Below, piece after piece: positions 10,641-20,448 of a stretch of DNA of 64,000 bases. The notes beneath the pieces are model-generated. The model worked only from the letters and a program-made list of their open reading frames with translations. It was not told the DNA's origin and did not search any database. A program made the translations under genes and the position numbers. The stretch's first letter is position 1, and every line of letters begins with the position of its first letter. The stretch covers positions 2,039,197 through 2,103,196 of the forward strand of contig JAHNZQ020000172.1 of the NCBI GenBank assembly GCA_019155205.2, written 5' to 3'. The DNA is from Gracilaria vermiculophylla (Eukaryota > Rhodophyta > Florideophyceae > Gracilariales > Gracilariaceae).

Positions 10641-12587
10641 ATGAACAATCGAAATTTGATATTCTTGACGATAAACTTTAGTTTACCCAATCGTGGGGAA
10701 GAAGTTACTTTGCCTTTATCCAGTGTCAAACTCGGAATTGGTGTTGAAGAGACTCCGAACGCTGCAGAAGAACAAAATCATTCGATTGACACGAATAACA
10801 TCGAAACTGCTGAAGAAGAAGCGATTGTTACACCACCGAATATGCATATTTTGCAAGAGCAATCAGATGATCAAAATCTGCATACAATCTGCCAATCAAA
10901 TATTGCTCATGGTCGGAAATGGGAAACCTGTACGACGTTGAGTCCTCTGAATGGTTCTATGCGAATGCATCAGTGGAAAGTTACTGGTCCAGCAGGAGAT
11001 TTTATTTCACTACGTCATGTTCCTTCAAGAATAACTGCATTGGATTCCTTTTTCTAGACGTTTTCCATGCCTCATTTGCAATTTATCGTGAGCAGAACAA
11101 ATATCCGAATAGTAAGCAAAGGCCCTCGGAGGACAACAGGAGGAAAGGTGCTCAAAATTTTTGGAGTTCTTATTTTAATGACTCGTATTGAGTTTTCGAA
11201 CAGACGCGATCTTTGGAGCATTGAGCCTTTTTCTAAGTTCATTTCACAACTTAAAATTGGGCTTGGTATGTCAAGCAATCGATTTGAATCGCTTAGAAGT
11301 TGCATATGTTTTAGTGGAAATGGTATCACTGAAGAGCAAGGAATCGTGAGATGGTCGTTTATAGCCGATTTGGTGAAAGCGGTCGATAATCATCGCCGTT
11401 CTTTTGTCGCTCCATCGCATGCTTTATGTGTTACCGAAGGAATGTCACGGTGGTACGGATTAGGAAGTCATTGGATTGATGTGGGGCTTCCACATTGTAC
11501 CGCGTTGGATAGAAACCCCGAAAATGGCCTTGAAATGAAAGCTGTTTGTTGTGGAAGAAGTGGTATAATGCCGAATATTGAACTCGATATGGGTGTTAAT
11601 AATCTCGAACAGGATTTTGATTCCGATAATGCTCATGGAATGGCTATTCTACTCCGTTTAGTACAACCGTGGTTTGGATCAGATCGTTTGCTACGCGCTG
11701 ATTCTTCTTTTACATCCGTCAACACCGCTAAAGCACTCATGAAAAAAGGGTTGAGTTTTATTGGAGTAATAAAAAATGCATCTCCGGAGTTTCCTATGTA
11801 GCACTTATCTGAAATCTTTTTAAGGAACAGAGGCGACTTTATATCTATGATTTCAAAAGGAAGCGTCCCTAATAGTGATATGATGGCCGTAATGTGAATA
11901 GATCGAGATAGAAAGTACTTTATTTCAACCCCGGGCACAGTTAATCTTGGTACTTCTATTGTTAGGGAGAGATGGAGGCGAAAGGGAACTATTTATGAGA
12001 AAATGGAATTTGAGGTTGCAATTCCTGAGATTTGTGAAGAATATTACAAAACATCTTCAATGACCGATCGCCATAACAGGTGCCGACAGGACGATTTTAA
12101 TTTGGAAAAGAAAATAGAAGTGAAAGAATGGTCATTTCGAGTCAATTGCTCTCTTTTAGCAATTTGCATTGTGGATGCATGGAAACTGCATAAGACAGCA
12201 AATGGAAGCAGGAGCGTTAAATGTCCACATTACTTTTAGTGTGAGCTGGCTGACGAATTAATAGACAATATTTGTGACACAACTGGTTTAATGAAAAGAA
12301 ATGAACCGGAAAATGAAAATAGTATTGAACAGCCAAGGTATGCTGGCACGGGCTTGCATTTAATTCAAACCAACAGAAGAAGTAAAACAAAAAATGGAAT
12401 GATTACAAAAGCTTTATATCAAGGACGATGCAATTATTGCAGAGGTAATACTAAGTCGAAGTTTTTATGTTCCGGATGCTATTCAAGGAAAGAAAAAGAA
12501 GTGTTTTTATGTCACTCTGGTAGGAACAGAGATTGTTTTATGAAACAAATTGAGAAGTGTCACGGTATAGAGAAGCATAGTATCTAA
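10641..12587 (+). pseudogene. piggyBac-like transposase, degenerate
   Basis: Open pieces at 10641-11057, 11067-11801, 12003-12239 and 12291-12587 form one gene. The central piece has GMSRWYGLGSHWIDVGLPH, ENG.EMKAVCCGRSGIM and PWFGSDRLLRADSSFTSV, which are PGBD family landmarks. The first catalytic Asp position reads CVTEGMSRW (Thr instead of Asp), and the second Asp (ADSSF) is present. Near 11880 the block MAVM-stop-IDRDRKYF has a TGA where Trp is expected. The third piece has TDRHNRCRQDDFNLEKK. The last piece has a Cys-rich end (CNYCRGN...CSGC...CHSG) like the family's C-terminal zinc-binding tail. The gene is inactive. Confidence 0.8.
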
Positions 12588-12859
12588 AAATAATGTCAAC
12601 AACGTTGACAACATTCGTTTTTTAATTAAAATTCATCATTTCAATGCAATTATTGAGCAAAAGTTCTTTTACCTTAAGCCCTCTACTAATTAAATCCGCG
12701 TTTTTTTGACTTGCTAGATTATTTGAACTCTATTACGAAACTGCCCGCTTAACAGATGTCACCTTATTCTGTCTGCTGCTCAAGTGAGTGTTGAAAATGT
12801 TCTGAGAGTTTAAATATTTTTAGAATTAGTCGAGCTCCCGAAGGAGTTTTTTAATATTT

Positions 12860-12935
12860 AGAAAGTCAGCGAGATTCGAACTCAGGATTAGTTGCTCCCA
12901 TGTAGTCTGATGGCCACTGAGCTGCTGTGATAGCT
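12860..12935 (-). ncRNA. tRNA-like sequence with pol III A and B boxes (possible SINE head)
   Basis: On the minus strand CAGCTCAGTGG (12914-12924) fits an A box and GAGTTCGAATC (12873-12883) fits a B box, 32 bp apart, as in tRNA genes. The T-arm can pair in four of five positions, but the acceptor arm pairs poorly, so this is not a working tRNA. It lies inside the 3' non-coding part of the piggyBac-like element. It may be a tRNA-derived SINE or tRNA relic. Confidence 0.45.
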
Positions 12936-13061
12936 CATGGCGTGGTCTACAACTATTTATTGTTCACAGGCAATCCTGGATAACAAGTTTTCAAATTTAA
13001 AACTTCCAAAATATTGGCCTAAGGGTCAAATTCCAATTTTTTATTTTCAATTTTGCGTGAT

Positions 13062-13114
13062 GGTGCGCTGACCTCATATGAGGTCAATTTGACCTCATAT
13101 GAGGTCAGCGCACC
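13062..13114. repeat. 53-bp near-perfect palindrome at the piggyBac-like right end
   Basis: From GGTGCGCTGACC to its mirrored GGTCAGCGCACC the sequence equals its own reverse complement except at the centre. It contains two 18-bp palindromes, each TGACCTCATATGAGGTCA. It could form a cruciform and probably holds transposase-binding repeats. The left end has only one, imperfect, copy. Confidence 0.85.
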
Positions 13115-13131
13115 GGTCAGATAGACACTAG

Positions 13132-13493
13132 AGGCGCTGCTATGAGGCGACCTGGGGATCGGCGGCTTAGAAACCTTAGGATGATCGACAAGTCTCCAAC
13201 CGGAAAAGTAGATGAAGACTCAAGGGTGCTCGGTTTTATTCCCCCAAGATGGAGCTCGACCGGCAGATTAAGGATCAAGTCGGAAGCTCGCCTCGGCAGA
13301 TCTAACTACCGCAGTAATTACCCGCACAAACTAACAAAAATAAATAAGACTTCTACCGTCCGGTAAGGACACTGTAGCGCATGCGGGCCGAAATATGCAC
13401 CACGTGGCTCAGTTAATAAAATACGAGCTCTCTTTATTAATATCATGCCATAAAGCCACACCACCATATTACCTTAGAATACACTGTACTACA
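13132..13493 (-). repeat. 5' LTR of A1, U3-side part
   Basis: Resumes the family A LTR after the piggyBac-like insertion and ends ctgtactaca at 13493. With 10092-10280 it totals 551 bp, against 554 bp for the other copies. It contains the CACGTG palindrome at about 13397-13402 that also occurs in the LTRs at 59704-60257 and 62128-62681. Confidence 0.85.
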
Positions 13494-15133
13494 TTTTTGA
13501 GTGACTGCGGAGCGAGGTACAGAAGTTTTGAAAATATTGTCTTCTCAATGCCGCAAAACGTAAAGAGTATCATTATATTGTTTTATTTTGTATAGGTCCA
13601 GAACATACTCTTAATACGTGCTGCAATAGATGAATTCTGCTTCAAAAATATATGACATGCCGTGAAATGTCAAAGAAGCGCAAAACAGCTACAATACGCC
13701 TGCAAAAAATGGATTTGAAAAACATCAAGTCAAGAAACCTCTACAAACACATAGGTTCATCACAAATAGATCTTTTACTTTGAATCATTTGGTAGTTTCT
13801 TTTTCATACTTTTTGCCGTGTAATGCTGATGCGTCGTTTTGGCATCGAAGTGATTTTTTTTTTCCTTTGAAACTGACATAAATTTCCAGCAGTTTTGTTT
13901 ACTGTTTCTCACTTTCAACATTTTCTGAAATTGTCTTCCATGCACATAAACAATCCTACTCCTCCATCGTGAAACGTTTTCGAAAAGGTCGAAATCTGCA
14001 GAGCGCAACGGGCACCCGGGAACAAAAACTTCAAACTCTTTTTGCCAGTTTCTGGTTGGAGATCTAGTGAGCACAGTCGCTTCATATTGCTGAAAAATGA
14101 TATTCTTTTCATGAAAAGAATATCCCAAGGGTTTCACATAATTATATATAACCTTGGTAGGATCCTTATTTAAAGCACTGGTCCAGGCCATTACCGACCT
14201 CTTAAAGTGTCAAGAATATTGATCCAAAATTTTGAGCGTTTTTTCTGTTGATCATGCCAATAAAATTTGAAACAATCTTGATCATCAAGATTTAACTATT
14301 TCTCGTCAGCAAAAGTAGGTTTGTCTCATTCCTTTTTGCAAAACATTACAGCAGCACACCACTCGATCACCTTTCGCTATTCATAGTGTTATACTATGAA
14401 GGGAGTTTTTCTTTTCTTGTACTTAACCGCATTTGTGGCATTTATTACTCTCCAAATAGTTCTTCACAAAAAATTGAGTTGAAGGTGTAGTCCAATTTTC
14501 GAACAAGAGCCTCTTAATGTGAACAATTTCCGTTCAGCATCTTTTTTTCTGCTGAGCTGAATCCCTTTAGGCCTCCTAAAGATAGTTTAGTTTCACATAG
14601 TGTTAGAGTTTCGAGAAAATTAGCAATTTTGACTTTTGAACGCTTACGTTTTCGTGCAATAGCGCTAGTAGAGTGTTATTATGCTCTCAATTTGGCAATG
14701 CAAAGCTTTTTTTTCATGGAGAGTGGAGGGCCTCGGTCTAGTTTCACTGAATCAAAACGATGAATAGATCTCTTTGAAATTATTTTACAGAGACGGTTTG
14801 CCACAACAAGCGTACAGCACATTTTTGACGCACTTTTTAGGCGTCGCATAAAAATGATTTCGAAACACAGTTTACATATGGCAAATAGCACTTACTTCCG
14901 ATCCACAAGGGCCATTTTGACGAACCTACAAGCTGCGACGACACACGTTGCACTACGATTCCCGTAGAGACAATGGACGACACGCTGCGCCGTGCGCTAC
15001 CAGATTATTGCAACAGTGTGCTTGGTTCTACAAGCCAGTGGTAAAGCACGGCGATTAGATTGTTGAGAATGTGGTTTTAAATTTTGTAATTTTTTCCCCG
15101 GGCTAGATAAAGGCGTTCCCGTAGGTCCTCTTA
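13494..15133. repeat. Right arm of the inverted repeat, inner part
   Basis: Reverse-complement match to about 345-1690 of the window, plus about 360 bp next to the A1 LTR that have no partner in the left arm. Within that extra part, around 13625-13670, sequence ending ACATGCCGTGAAATGTC resembles the terminal repeat of the second Tc1-like element at 27738. The Tc1-like copy therefore probably ends near 13625, and 13494-13624 is older flank in which I see nothing else. Confidence 0.8.
13775..14925 (-). pseudogene. Tc1-like (DD34E) transposase relic, right copy
   Basis: The minus-strand mirror of the left relic. The helix-turn-helix piece is at 14891-14679 (ISKRSIHRF, RGPPLS) and the catalytic C-terminal piece at 14191-13775. 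It again reads IIFQQYEATV with Tyr at the second catalytic Asp, and ADFDLFENV with the Glu kept. It extends further at the C-terminus than the left copy. It cannot be active. Confidence 0.7.
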
Positions 15134-15147
15134 GGCCCTTTCTACAC

Positions 15148-16527
15148 ATGGGCAGGACACAGTGCACTCTCTCTGAAATACCCTTCATCCTGGGGATTCC
15201 CTATTTCTTAGGAAGACTGTTGTCCTGTCCAAAATACCCAGAATTTCGGGGTCGCTTCAAAGCGACTCCAACACAAAACCCAAGCTGCGCAACGGCTTTC
15301 ATCACCATACATATAGACTCTGAACGCCGTAGACGCTTTGCCGCAGCAGTTGTCGCTTTACTTGTGTTTCAAGAAGACAACTCTGATATTACCACAATTC
15401 AAAGCTTGCTGTCTTCGCACTCTGCTTCTGTTCTGATTCTCTCATCTTGTGATAAACGCCCTGGAGCATCCGGAAGTATATGCTCTCGACGCAGAAACTC
15501 TCCAACCTGGTTCTTCAACTTTGCAGTCAAAACAGATTTCATGGGCTACGCGTCCTGGAAAAGTCTTTTCCGAATCACGTATTCCTTATTTCAACAATTG
15601 TCGCAAGGACTACGGGCCATCATAGAGGCAAGCGATTCAAAGTTTTGTAAAGCTCTGCAAGGAGAGATCAAAGTAGCGGCTTTTTTGCTGTACGCTGACG
15701 GATGTACATGCGAGACGGCTGCGACACATCTCGGAATAGGCGCGAGCACAGTATCTGCAAGCGTGAAGACAGTGGCGAAGGCTATAACTCAAAAGTGCAA
15801 AGACGCTGTGCGCTTCCCAACCGAAGAGCAAGATGTTGCTCGTGCAATGAATGGATTTGAAATGCTGAGCGGTCTACCCTACTACGTCGGCGCAATTGAT
15901 GGAACTCATATCAAAGAGCCATGTTGCCCTGAAGAACAATACTATGGATACCGATGCTACATAGCGTATCCAAGTGTAGTACTGTTTGCGGTGGTTTCCG
16001 CTAATAGGAGGTTTACTTACGTCAATATTGGAAAGCCTGGGGTTCTTGATGACTCTACAGTATTCGAGCAATCTACATTAAAGAAAAATATTGATAATGG
16101 AACATGGATGCGGGACGACTTACCAGACTTGGTTATCGCAAACATCGCCGTTCGTCTATATTTAATTGGAGATTGCGCCTTCCAGCTCATCAAATATATG
16201 ATGAAGAGCTGTACCGAACGTGAGAAAAACGCCAACCCGGTATTGCGGACGTGGGATAAAGTGGCAAGCACGAAGAGGAAGCCAGCAGAATGTGTATTCG
16301 GAATGCTGAAACACCGCTTCTGTGTTCTGAAAGATGGAATTCGACTGCAATATGAGGACAACATCGTCATATTTATATTCCCATGCGTCGTTGTACATAA
16401 CTGGAGCATTGAAAATGGCGACGACCAGGAGTTTTATTTAAATCTTGACGAAGACGAAGATCAAGATCTTGTTGTCACTGCGGAGACGACTGCAGAAAAG
16501 AGACTAAGGGATGCATTATTATGCTAG
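15148..16527 (+). CDS. Harbinger transposase (DDE_Tnp_4 type), apparently intact
   Basis: A 459-residue open frame. A helix-turn-helix-like stretch lies near residues 172-215 (CETAATHLGIGASTVS). The RNase H-fold core follows with GAIDGTHI (Asp251), GVLDDSTVF (Asp302 region), GDCAF (Asp342) and ECVFGMLKHRF (Glu381), so the catalytic acids are present. The tail is acidic. The first ATG lies inside the terminal repeat, so translation may start later (for example Met132 in FMGYASWKS) or an upstream intron may exist. The enzyme would cut and move the element at TTA/TAA sites. Only expression data could show whether it is active. Confidence 0.88.
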   Translation: MGRTQCTLSEIPFILGIPYFLGRLLSCPKYPEFRGRFKATPTQNPSCATAFITIHIDSERRRRFAAAVVALLVFQEDNSDITTIQSLLSSHSASVLILSSCDKRPGASGSICSRRRNSPTWFFNFAVKTDFMGYASWKSLFRITYSLFQQLSQGLRAIIEASDSKFCKALQGEIKVAAFLLYADGCTCETAATHLGIGASTVSASVKTVAKAITQKCKDAVRFPTEEQDVARAMNGFEMLSGLPYYVGAIDGTHIKEPCCPEEQYYGYRCYIAYPSVVLFAVVSANRRFTYVNIGKPGVLDDSTVFEQSTLKKNIDNGTWMRDDLPDLVIANIAVRLYLIGDCAFQLIKYMMKSCTEREKNANPVLRTWDKVASTKRKPAECVFGMLKHRFCVLKDGIRLQYEDNIVIFIFPCVVVHNWSIENGDDQEFYLNLDEDEDQDLVVTAETTAEKRLRDALLC

Positions 16528-16735
16528 ATAACCAACAACTGTAGTGCAAAGTAGTATGCATCAGAACTTATGAACTAAACGTTTCAAGAATGGTCCTTTT
16601 CTTCTCGCGTTCTTCGTTACTTTTCTGAATCTCTGATATCGAAGTCTCAGTTGCCTGTTCTTGCGTTTTTATGAATTTGGACAGTTAGAAATCTCGAGAG
16701 AGCTTCACGCGCATACGTGTGCTCGATGCTGGTAA

Positions 16736-17317
16736 TTACGGGGCACTAGCACCATCATCCGTTGAATACTGCGCTGGTGGATTGTAGCTCGCCTTTCCAT
16801 TCTCCAACTCGTGCATCTGTTCGAAGTAATCTGGCGTATTGAAAAGATTTTCGTCGTCACCATCTCTGCCAGATTGCTTGAGTTTGGCCATGAATGCAGA
16901 GTATTCTTGCTTTATGCGCGTGAACTTTTTTTGCCAGCCCTTAGCGGTTCTTTAGATGCCATGGCTGCTTTCAGCGAGCTTCACGGCGTTAGTGAAGACA
17001 CACTTTAGACTTTTCTTTTGTTGCTTTCCATCGCCATAGCCAGCTTTGCTTCATCATTGAAAACAAAAGATTATCTATGTCATTGTCATATGTCGGTTTG
17101 ATTGGCACACTGTTGGTTGGTGCCTGGCTTGTTGGTTTCCTGGTTGGGATGGTGAGCAGCCTGGTGAAGTGATTTTTTTTATGCCAGTAGTCTGTTCACC
17201 TAGTGCAATGGGTGGGGCTTGAGATGCCACGGCAATAGCTGCAAGCGTGGGGTCTTGTCCTGAGGTGTTTTTCATGGCTGCAGCAGGGCTCAAATGAGGT
17301 TCAGGTAAGAAGAACAA
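16736..17317 (-). pseudogene. Harbinger partner protein, Myb/SANT-like, degraded
   Basis: Minus-strand fragments: a Pro/Ala-rich N-terminal piece (17317-17075), then, after breaks, a stretch reading KSLKCVFTNAVKLAE, a stop, and GWQKKFTRIKQEYSAFMAKL followed by FNTPDYFEQMHELENG. This pattern fits the Myb/SANT-like DNA-binding protein that Harbinger elements need alongside the transposase. At least two stops and one frame change are visible, so H1 probably relied on a partner from another copy. Confidence 0.6.
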
Positions 17318-17475
17318 CTTCTGTTAATGCGCGATGAACGAAAGAACGAACAGTTTTGCCTAGATCTAAGTTGGCGGGAGATGGGCATTTGACCAAAAAA
17401 TGTCTTGTTGACACATTGGCGCCAAATCGTGTCCATCGGGCAACTTGTCCTTGTCCATATGTAGAAATGGCCTTA

Positions 17476-17858
17476 TCTAGGGAATCTTGTTAGGCTGCAT
17501 ATACAAAATTATAACTTTCACATATTAGAAAAAATGAATGGTTTCCTAATGAGGTGGAGTCCATACAGAACTGCGACATCTACCACGTAGCTGTCGCAGC
17601 TTTACACGTATACGCTTCTAAAGGCGCTACCTGTATCTCGCGATTGATATGTTGAGGTTGCCCTAAATTCCAGGTCTTTTGATGAGTTGAAAAGGTTTCA
17701 TTGGTGCGTTTTTAAAAGGTGATGGTCGAGAAAAATTGGCAAAACTCTTGTCAATCTTTTTTACGTATGCTGTTTTAAAAGTTCTCATTCTTCGAAAGAC
17801 GAAGTATCTATTGCTTGTATAGATATTGTCCCTGTACAGAAACCAAATATTTAACTGC
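17476..17858. repeat. Right arm of the inverted repeat, outer part
   Basis: Reverse-complement match to window positions 1 to about 383. It joins the inner part of the arm across the Harbinger insertion. It stops exactly at the N run, so the assembly broke at the end of the repeat. No gene is seen. Confidence 0.85.
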
Positions 17859-17958
17859 NNNNNNNNNNNNNNNNNNNNNNNNNNNNNNNNNNNNNNNNNN
17901 NNNNNNNNNNNNNNNNNNNNNNNNNNNNNNNNNNNNNNNNNNNNNNNNNNNNNNNNNN
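17859..17958. other. Assembly gap (100 N)
   Basis: One hundred N bases, a conventional placeholder for a gap of unknown length. It coincides with the outer end of the inverted-repeat arm, so order and orientation across it are unproven. Confidence 0.98.
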
Positions 17959-18669
17959 GTTTGTAAGATTGATCTAATTTCAATGTCTTTAGACTATCAT
18001 CATTGAAAAACGAGTTCACAAAAGTAAGAAGCGTAAAATTAAAAGATGTAGGCATATTCATTTCTTTTCTTTTACGCTTTGGCAAACACTGACATGTCCA
18101 ATATTTGAAACGGCATTCTTTTTTCGCACCAAATGCATTGTGATATGAGAAAAAAAGAGAAAATCTACACTCCGAAATGGGTTGCAGTGATGATTTGGAA
18201 GGAGAACAAAAAGACAGACAAATGGTTTGAAACAGAGTTTGGAAATTTGAATCCACACTTTACACATTTGTTCCAAAAGTATCAATAGTCTTTAAAGGCA
18301 TATGTAACTGAAGCGTCCTTTTGTACTTCCATTTGAAGTATTAATGAAACAAGCGAGTACAAAAAGTGTTGGAAACGGTAATATTCTTGAGTTTTCCGGT
18401 CACTTGCGCAAACCTTTGACAAATGTGAATCTTCAACCCAAAACCCCGATAAAACTCCACCTAATCCGATGAAAAATAGGACGCCGAACTACGCGGGCCA
18501 AAAAAATGTTTGAAAACAATGAGTCAGTGTTTAGATGACGCAATTTAGTCGACTAATTATATTTCTCTTCTATTTTCAGTTGAGCCGCGCATACCAAAGA
18601 AACAATTGTTGTAACTTTTGGATGGGACAAATAATTTATATGTAGATTTGAAGGCTCCTGAGGACATGT
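17959..18669. other. AT-rich stretch without a recognised gene
   Basis: I see no supported gene. A 75-residue minus frame (18285-18058) is rich in Phe, Cys and Lys and matches nothing I know. No repeats of the flanking elements were recognised. Confidence 0.5.
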
Positions 18670-19270
18670 ATTCAAAACGCAAGAGATCGTGCAATACCCG
18701 AACTTTTCATTCGTGACACACTTCAATCGTTGCAATCAGCCTCCAAACAGCGTTTTATTGCTCTCTTAGCAAATGGAAACTCATGAACCAGTCTTTAGGT
18801 AAGAGGAATTTGAGAAAGACACCCACGGTTGGTCTAAAACACGCAATCAGCATCATTACTTAATGGCGAGGAAAACATACGTTTTTGTTTTTGTGTGATC
18901 ATAAATTGAATGATGATGGGTCATTGTACAGTTCTATTGATTCCATTTATGCAAAACACATCTAAATGCTAAATCGAATACATGAAACTTTATTTATGTC
19001 CAAACTTCAATTATGGCTCTTTATATTAAACAGTTTTGTTTCTCTTCTTTTCCCATTGTGTAATTTATTAATAATTGTATCAGAAAAATAGAACATCAAT
19101 CTAGAAGTTTAGCAGTTTCCTATTTTTTTCGGAATAGATGGTAAAAACAAAAACGCAAAAGGAATTCCATTTGCTTCATGACAAAAGTTTTAAAACCAAA
19201 TCGGTTTCTGAACAACTTCAATACCTTTACATAAGCTAACTGAGATACCTTTTGTTTTGGTATATTCGAG
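18670..19270 (-). repeat. Unclassified dispersed repeat, copy 1
   Basis: The reverse complement of 38800-39425, matching over about 600 bp with many substitutions and small indels. Shared landmarks include agagatcgtgcaat, gaaagacacccacg, atgcaaaacacat and caatacctttaca. In the orientation of copy 2 a frame shares YVKVLK/HVKVLK and ETAKL at matching places, so the upper part may be the 3' end of an eroded coding region and the rest a conserved 3' non-coding part. No terminal repeats were identified. Confidence 0.65.
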
Positions 19271-20076
19271 CACAAAACTACAAACGTATTGCCAAGGGGC
19301 ATCCCCATGCATGCATCAACTGGAAATTATGTTTCAAAATGCCTCCCGACCTGCTTCTTTACAAAATAGACCGCCACATGGACAAATACACGTTTTATCA
19401 TTCAGCACACAGGCACCGATCACTTTCCTCATCCGCCGTCCTCTCATGATCGCGCGTCCATTCTCCCATTTTTCACACATTTACCTAAAGCCCAATATTC
19501 TTTTAGCCATCACACGTTATCACGAGAATATTCATTAATCGAAAAAGACAAATATTAGTGTAAAAATCCAGAGGTGATACACTTTATCAGTTTAAGCAAA
19601 ATGAAGCGCGGCGAACTCTGATTGAACAGAGAGATGCTGTCCTAAAATTTCTTCTAGAAGATTAGGACTACTTCAGAATTTAGTTTTTTTGGCATATCTC
19701 GAATACAATATCTCTGCCTCGTTTTCAATCCAGTCAAAGGAATGTCGCGATGCAGAAACGTTGAGGAGCTGGGGGAAGTTTGAGACGTTTTTGCGGTGCT
19801 TCAGGCAGACGAGCGGATCATACACTCCTCTCCATGCGTGAATTCTATTTCTTTCGCGAGATGAATTGCAGATGGTTGCGGACACTCTTTGCGCTGATTC
19901 TCTTCGTCCAGTGCCCCCACGATAGCCACCGTGTCAGAAAACCGGGGTATGTAATGCACAACGCGCGCAGCCAATCAAAACGCCGTGCTGCCACCAGTCC
20001 TGTACTCCCGGGCCATCAGGTGGTGCCTTTTGCACCTATGCCACGTCATCACCTGCACTTGTCCCAGCAGAGTGCC
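19271..20076. other. Sequence left of the copia element
   Basis: No gene is supported. Composition becomes more balanced towards 20 kb. A CCAAT motif (gcagccaatcaaaac) lies at about 19968-19982. Before the copia insertion this stretch was directly upstream of 25423, so it may hold distal promoter sequence of the secreted-protein gene. Confidence 0.4.
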
Positions 20077-20081
20077 ACCCC

Positions 20082-20215
20082 CCAAAGGATCGTCCATTTG
20101 ACTCCGGAGAGTCGAGTGGGACGGAACCGCCGGCCCTTTTTTTATTTTGCACTTCCGGGTGGAACGGGTGGATACTGTTGCCCGTTCCAGTGAGCGGCCA
20201 GCATCTGGTCATTCA
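20082..20215 (-). repeat. 3' LTR of the copia element
   Basis: 134 bp, matching the right LTR over its whole length. Both share gactccggagagtcg, gtggatactgttgcccgttc and the end catctggtcattca. The expected TG start is CC here, while the right copy reads TGAAAGG. A purine-rich stretch (GCGAGGAACGG on minus) lies just inside as a possible polypurine tract. Confidence 0.88.
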
Positions 20216-20448
20216 CCGTTCCTCGCAAACATAATAACTAAAGCATGTATTGCGTACAAACTACAATACTCAACGTAGCGTCTACCGTTAAAAACCTTTG
20301 CCGTGATAAAACCCTTTGGGACAAATCTCATGACATAAGGAAAAGGTATGGCGCTCAAAACAACTTCAAGACAAAAGGATACACCCAAAACAAAGATCCG
20401 TGAAACGCATAGCAATGGACAAAAACAAATATAGTAAGTACAAAAACC

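Larger units (their letters stand above)
10281..13127 (+). mobile_element. piggyBac-like DNA transposon (2847 bp)
   Basis: Both ends read TGTCTATCTGACC inward. Directly inside lie copies of the perfect 18-bp palindrome TGACCTCATATGAGGTCA (one near-copy at the left end, two at the right). Flanks are CTAG on both sides (10277-10280, 13128-13131). The uninterrupted LTR copies read cctacaggcgctg at this place, so the duplication is TA or CTAG. The LTR halves join cleanly around the element. It encodes a broken DDE transposase of the piggyBac-derived (PGBD) type. Confidence 0.8.
1706..13493 (-). mobile_element. Ty3/gypsy element, family A copy 1 (A1), nested
   Basis: A minus-strand chromovirus-type LTR retrotransposon. 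From high to low coordinates it has a 5' LTR (split by a piggyBac-like element), primer site, gag, protease, RT, RNase H, integrase, chromodomain, an ORF on the opposite strand, a polypurine tract and a truncated 3' LTR. Without the 2.85-kb insertion the element is about 8.9 kb. Many stops and frameshifts interrupt the polyprotein, so it is not autonomous now. A second diverged copy (A2) lies at 52026-62681 and allowed the boundaries to be checked. Confidence 0.88.
15134..17472 (+). mobile_element. Harbinger/PIF element H1 (2339 bp) with TTA target duplications
   Basis: Ends are imperfect inverted repeats of about 26 bp beginning GGCCCTTTCTACACATGG (left) and GGCCATTTCTACATATGG (right, reverse complement). 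TTA flanks both sides (15131-15133 and 17473-17475). The other inverted-repeat arm has the uninterrupted target at 384-386. The element has the two-gene layout of Harbinger transposons: a DDE transposase on + and a Myb/SANT-like gene on -, convergent. Confidence 0.92.
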
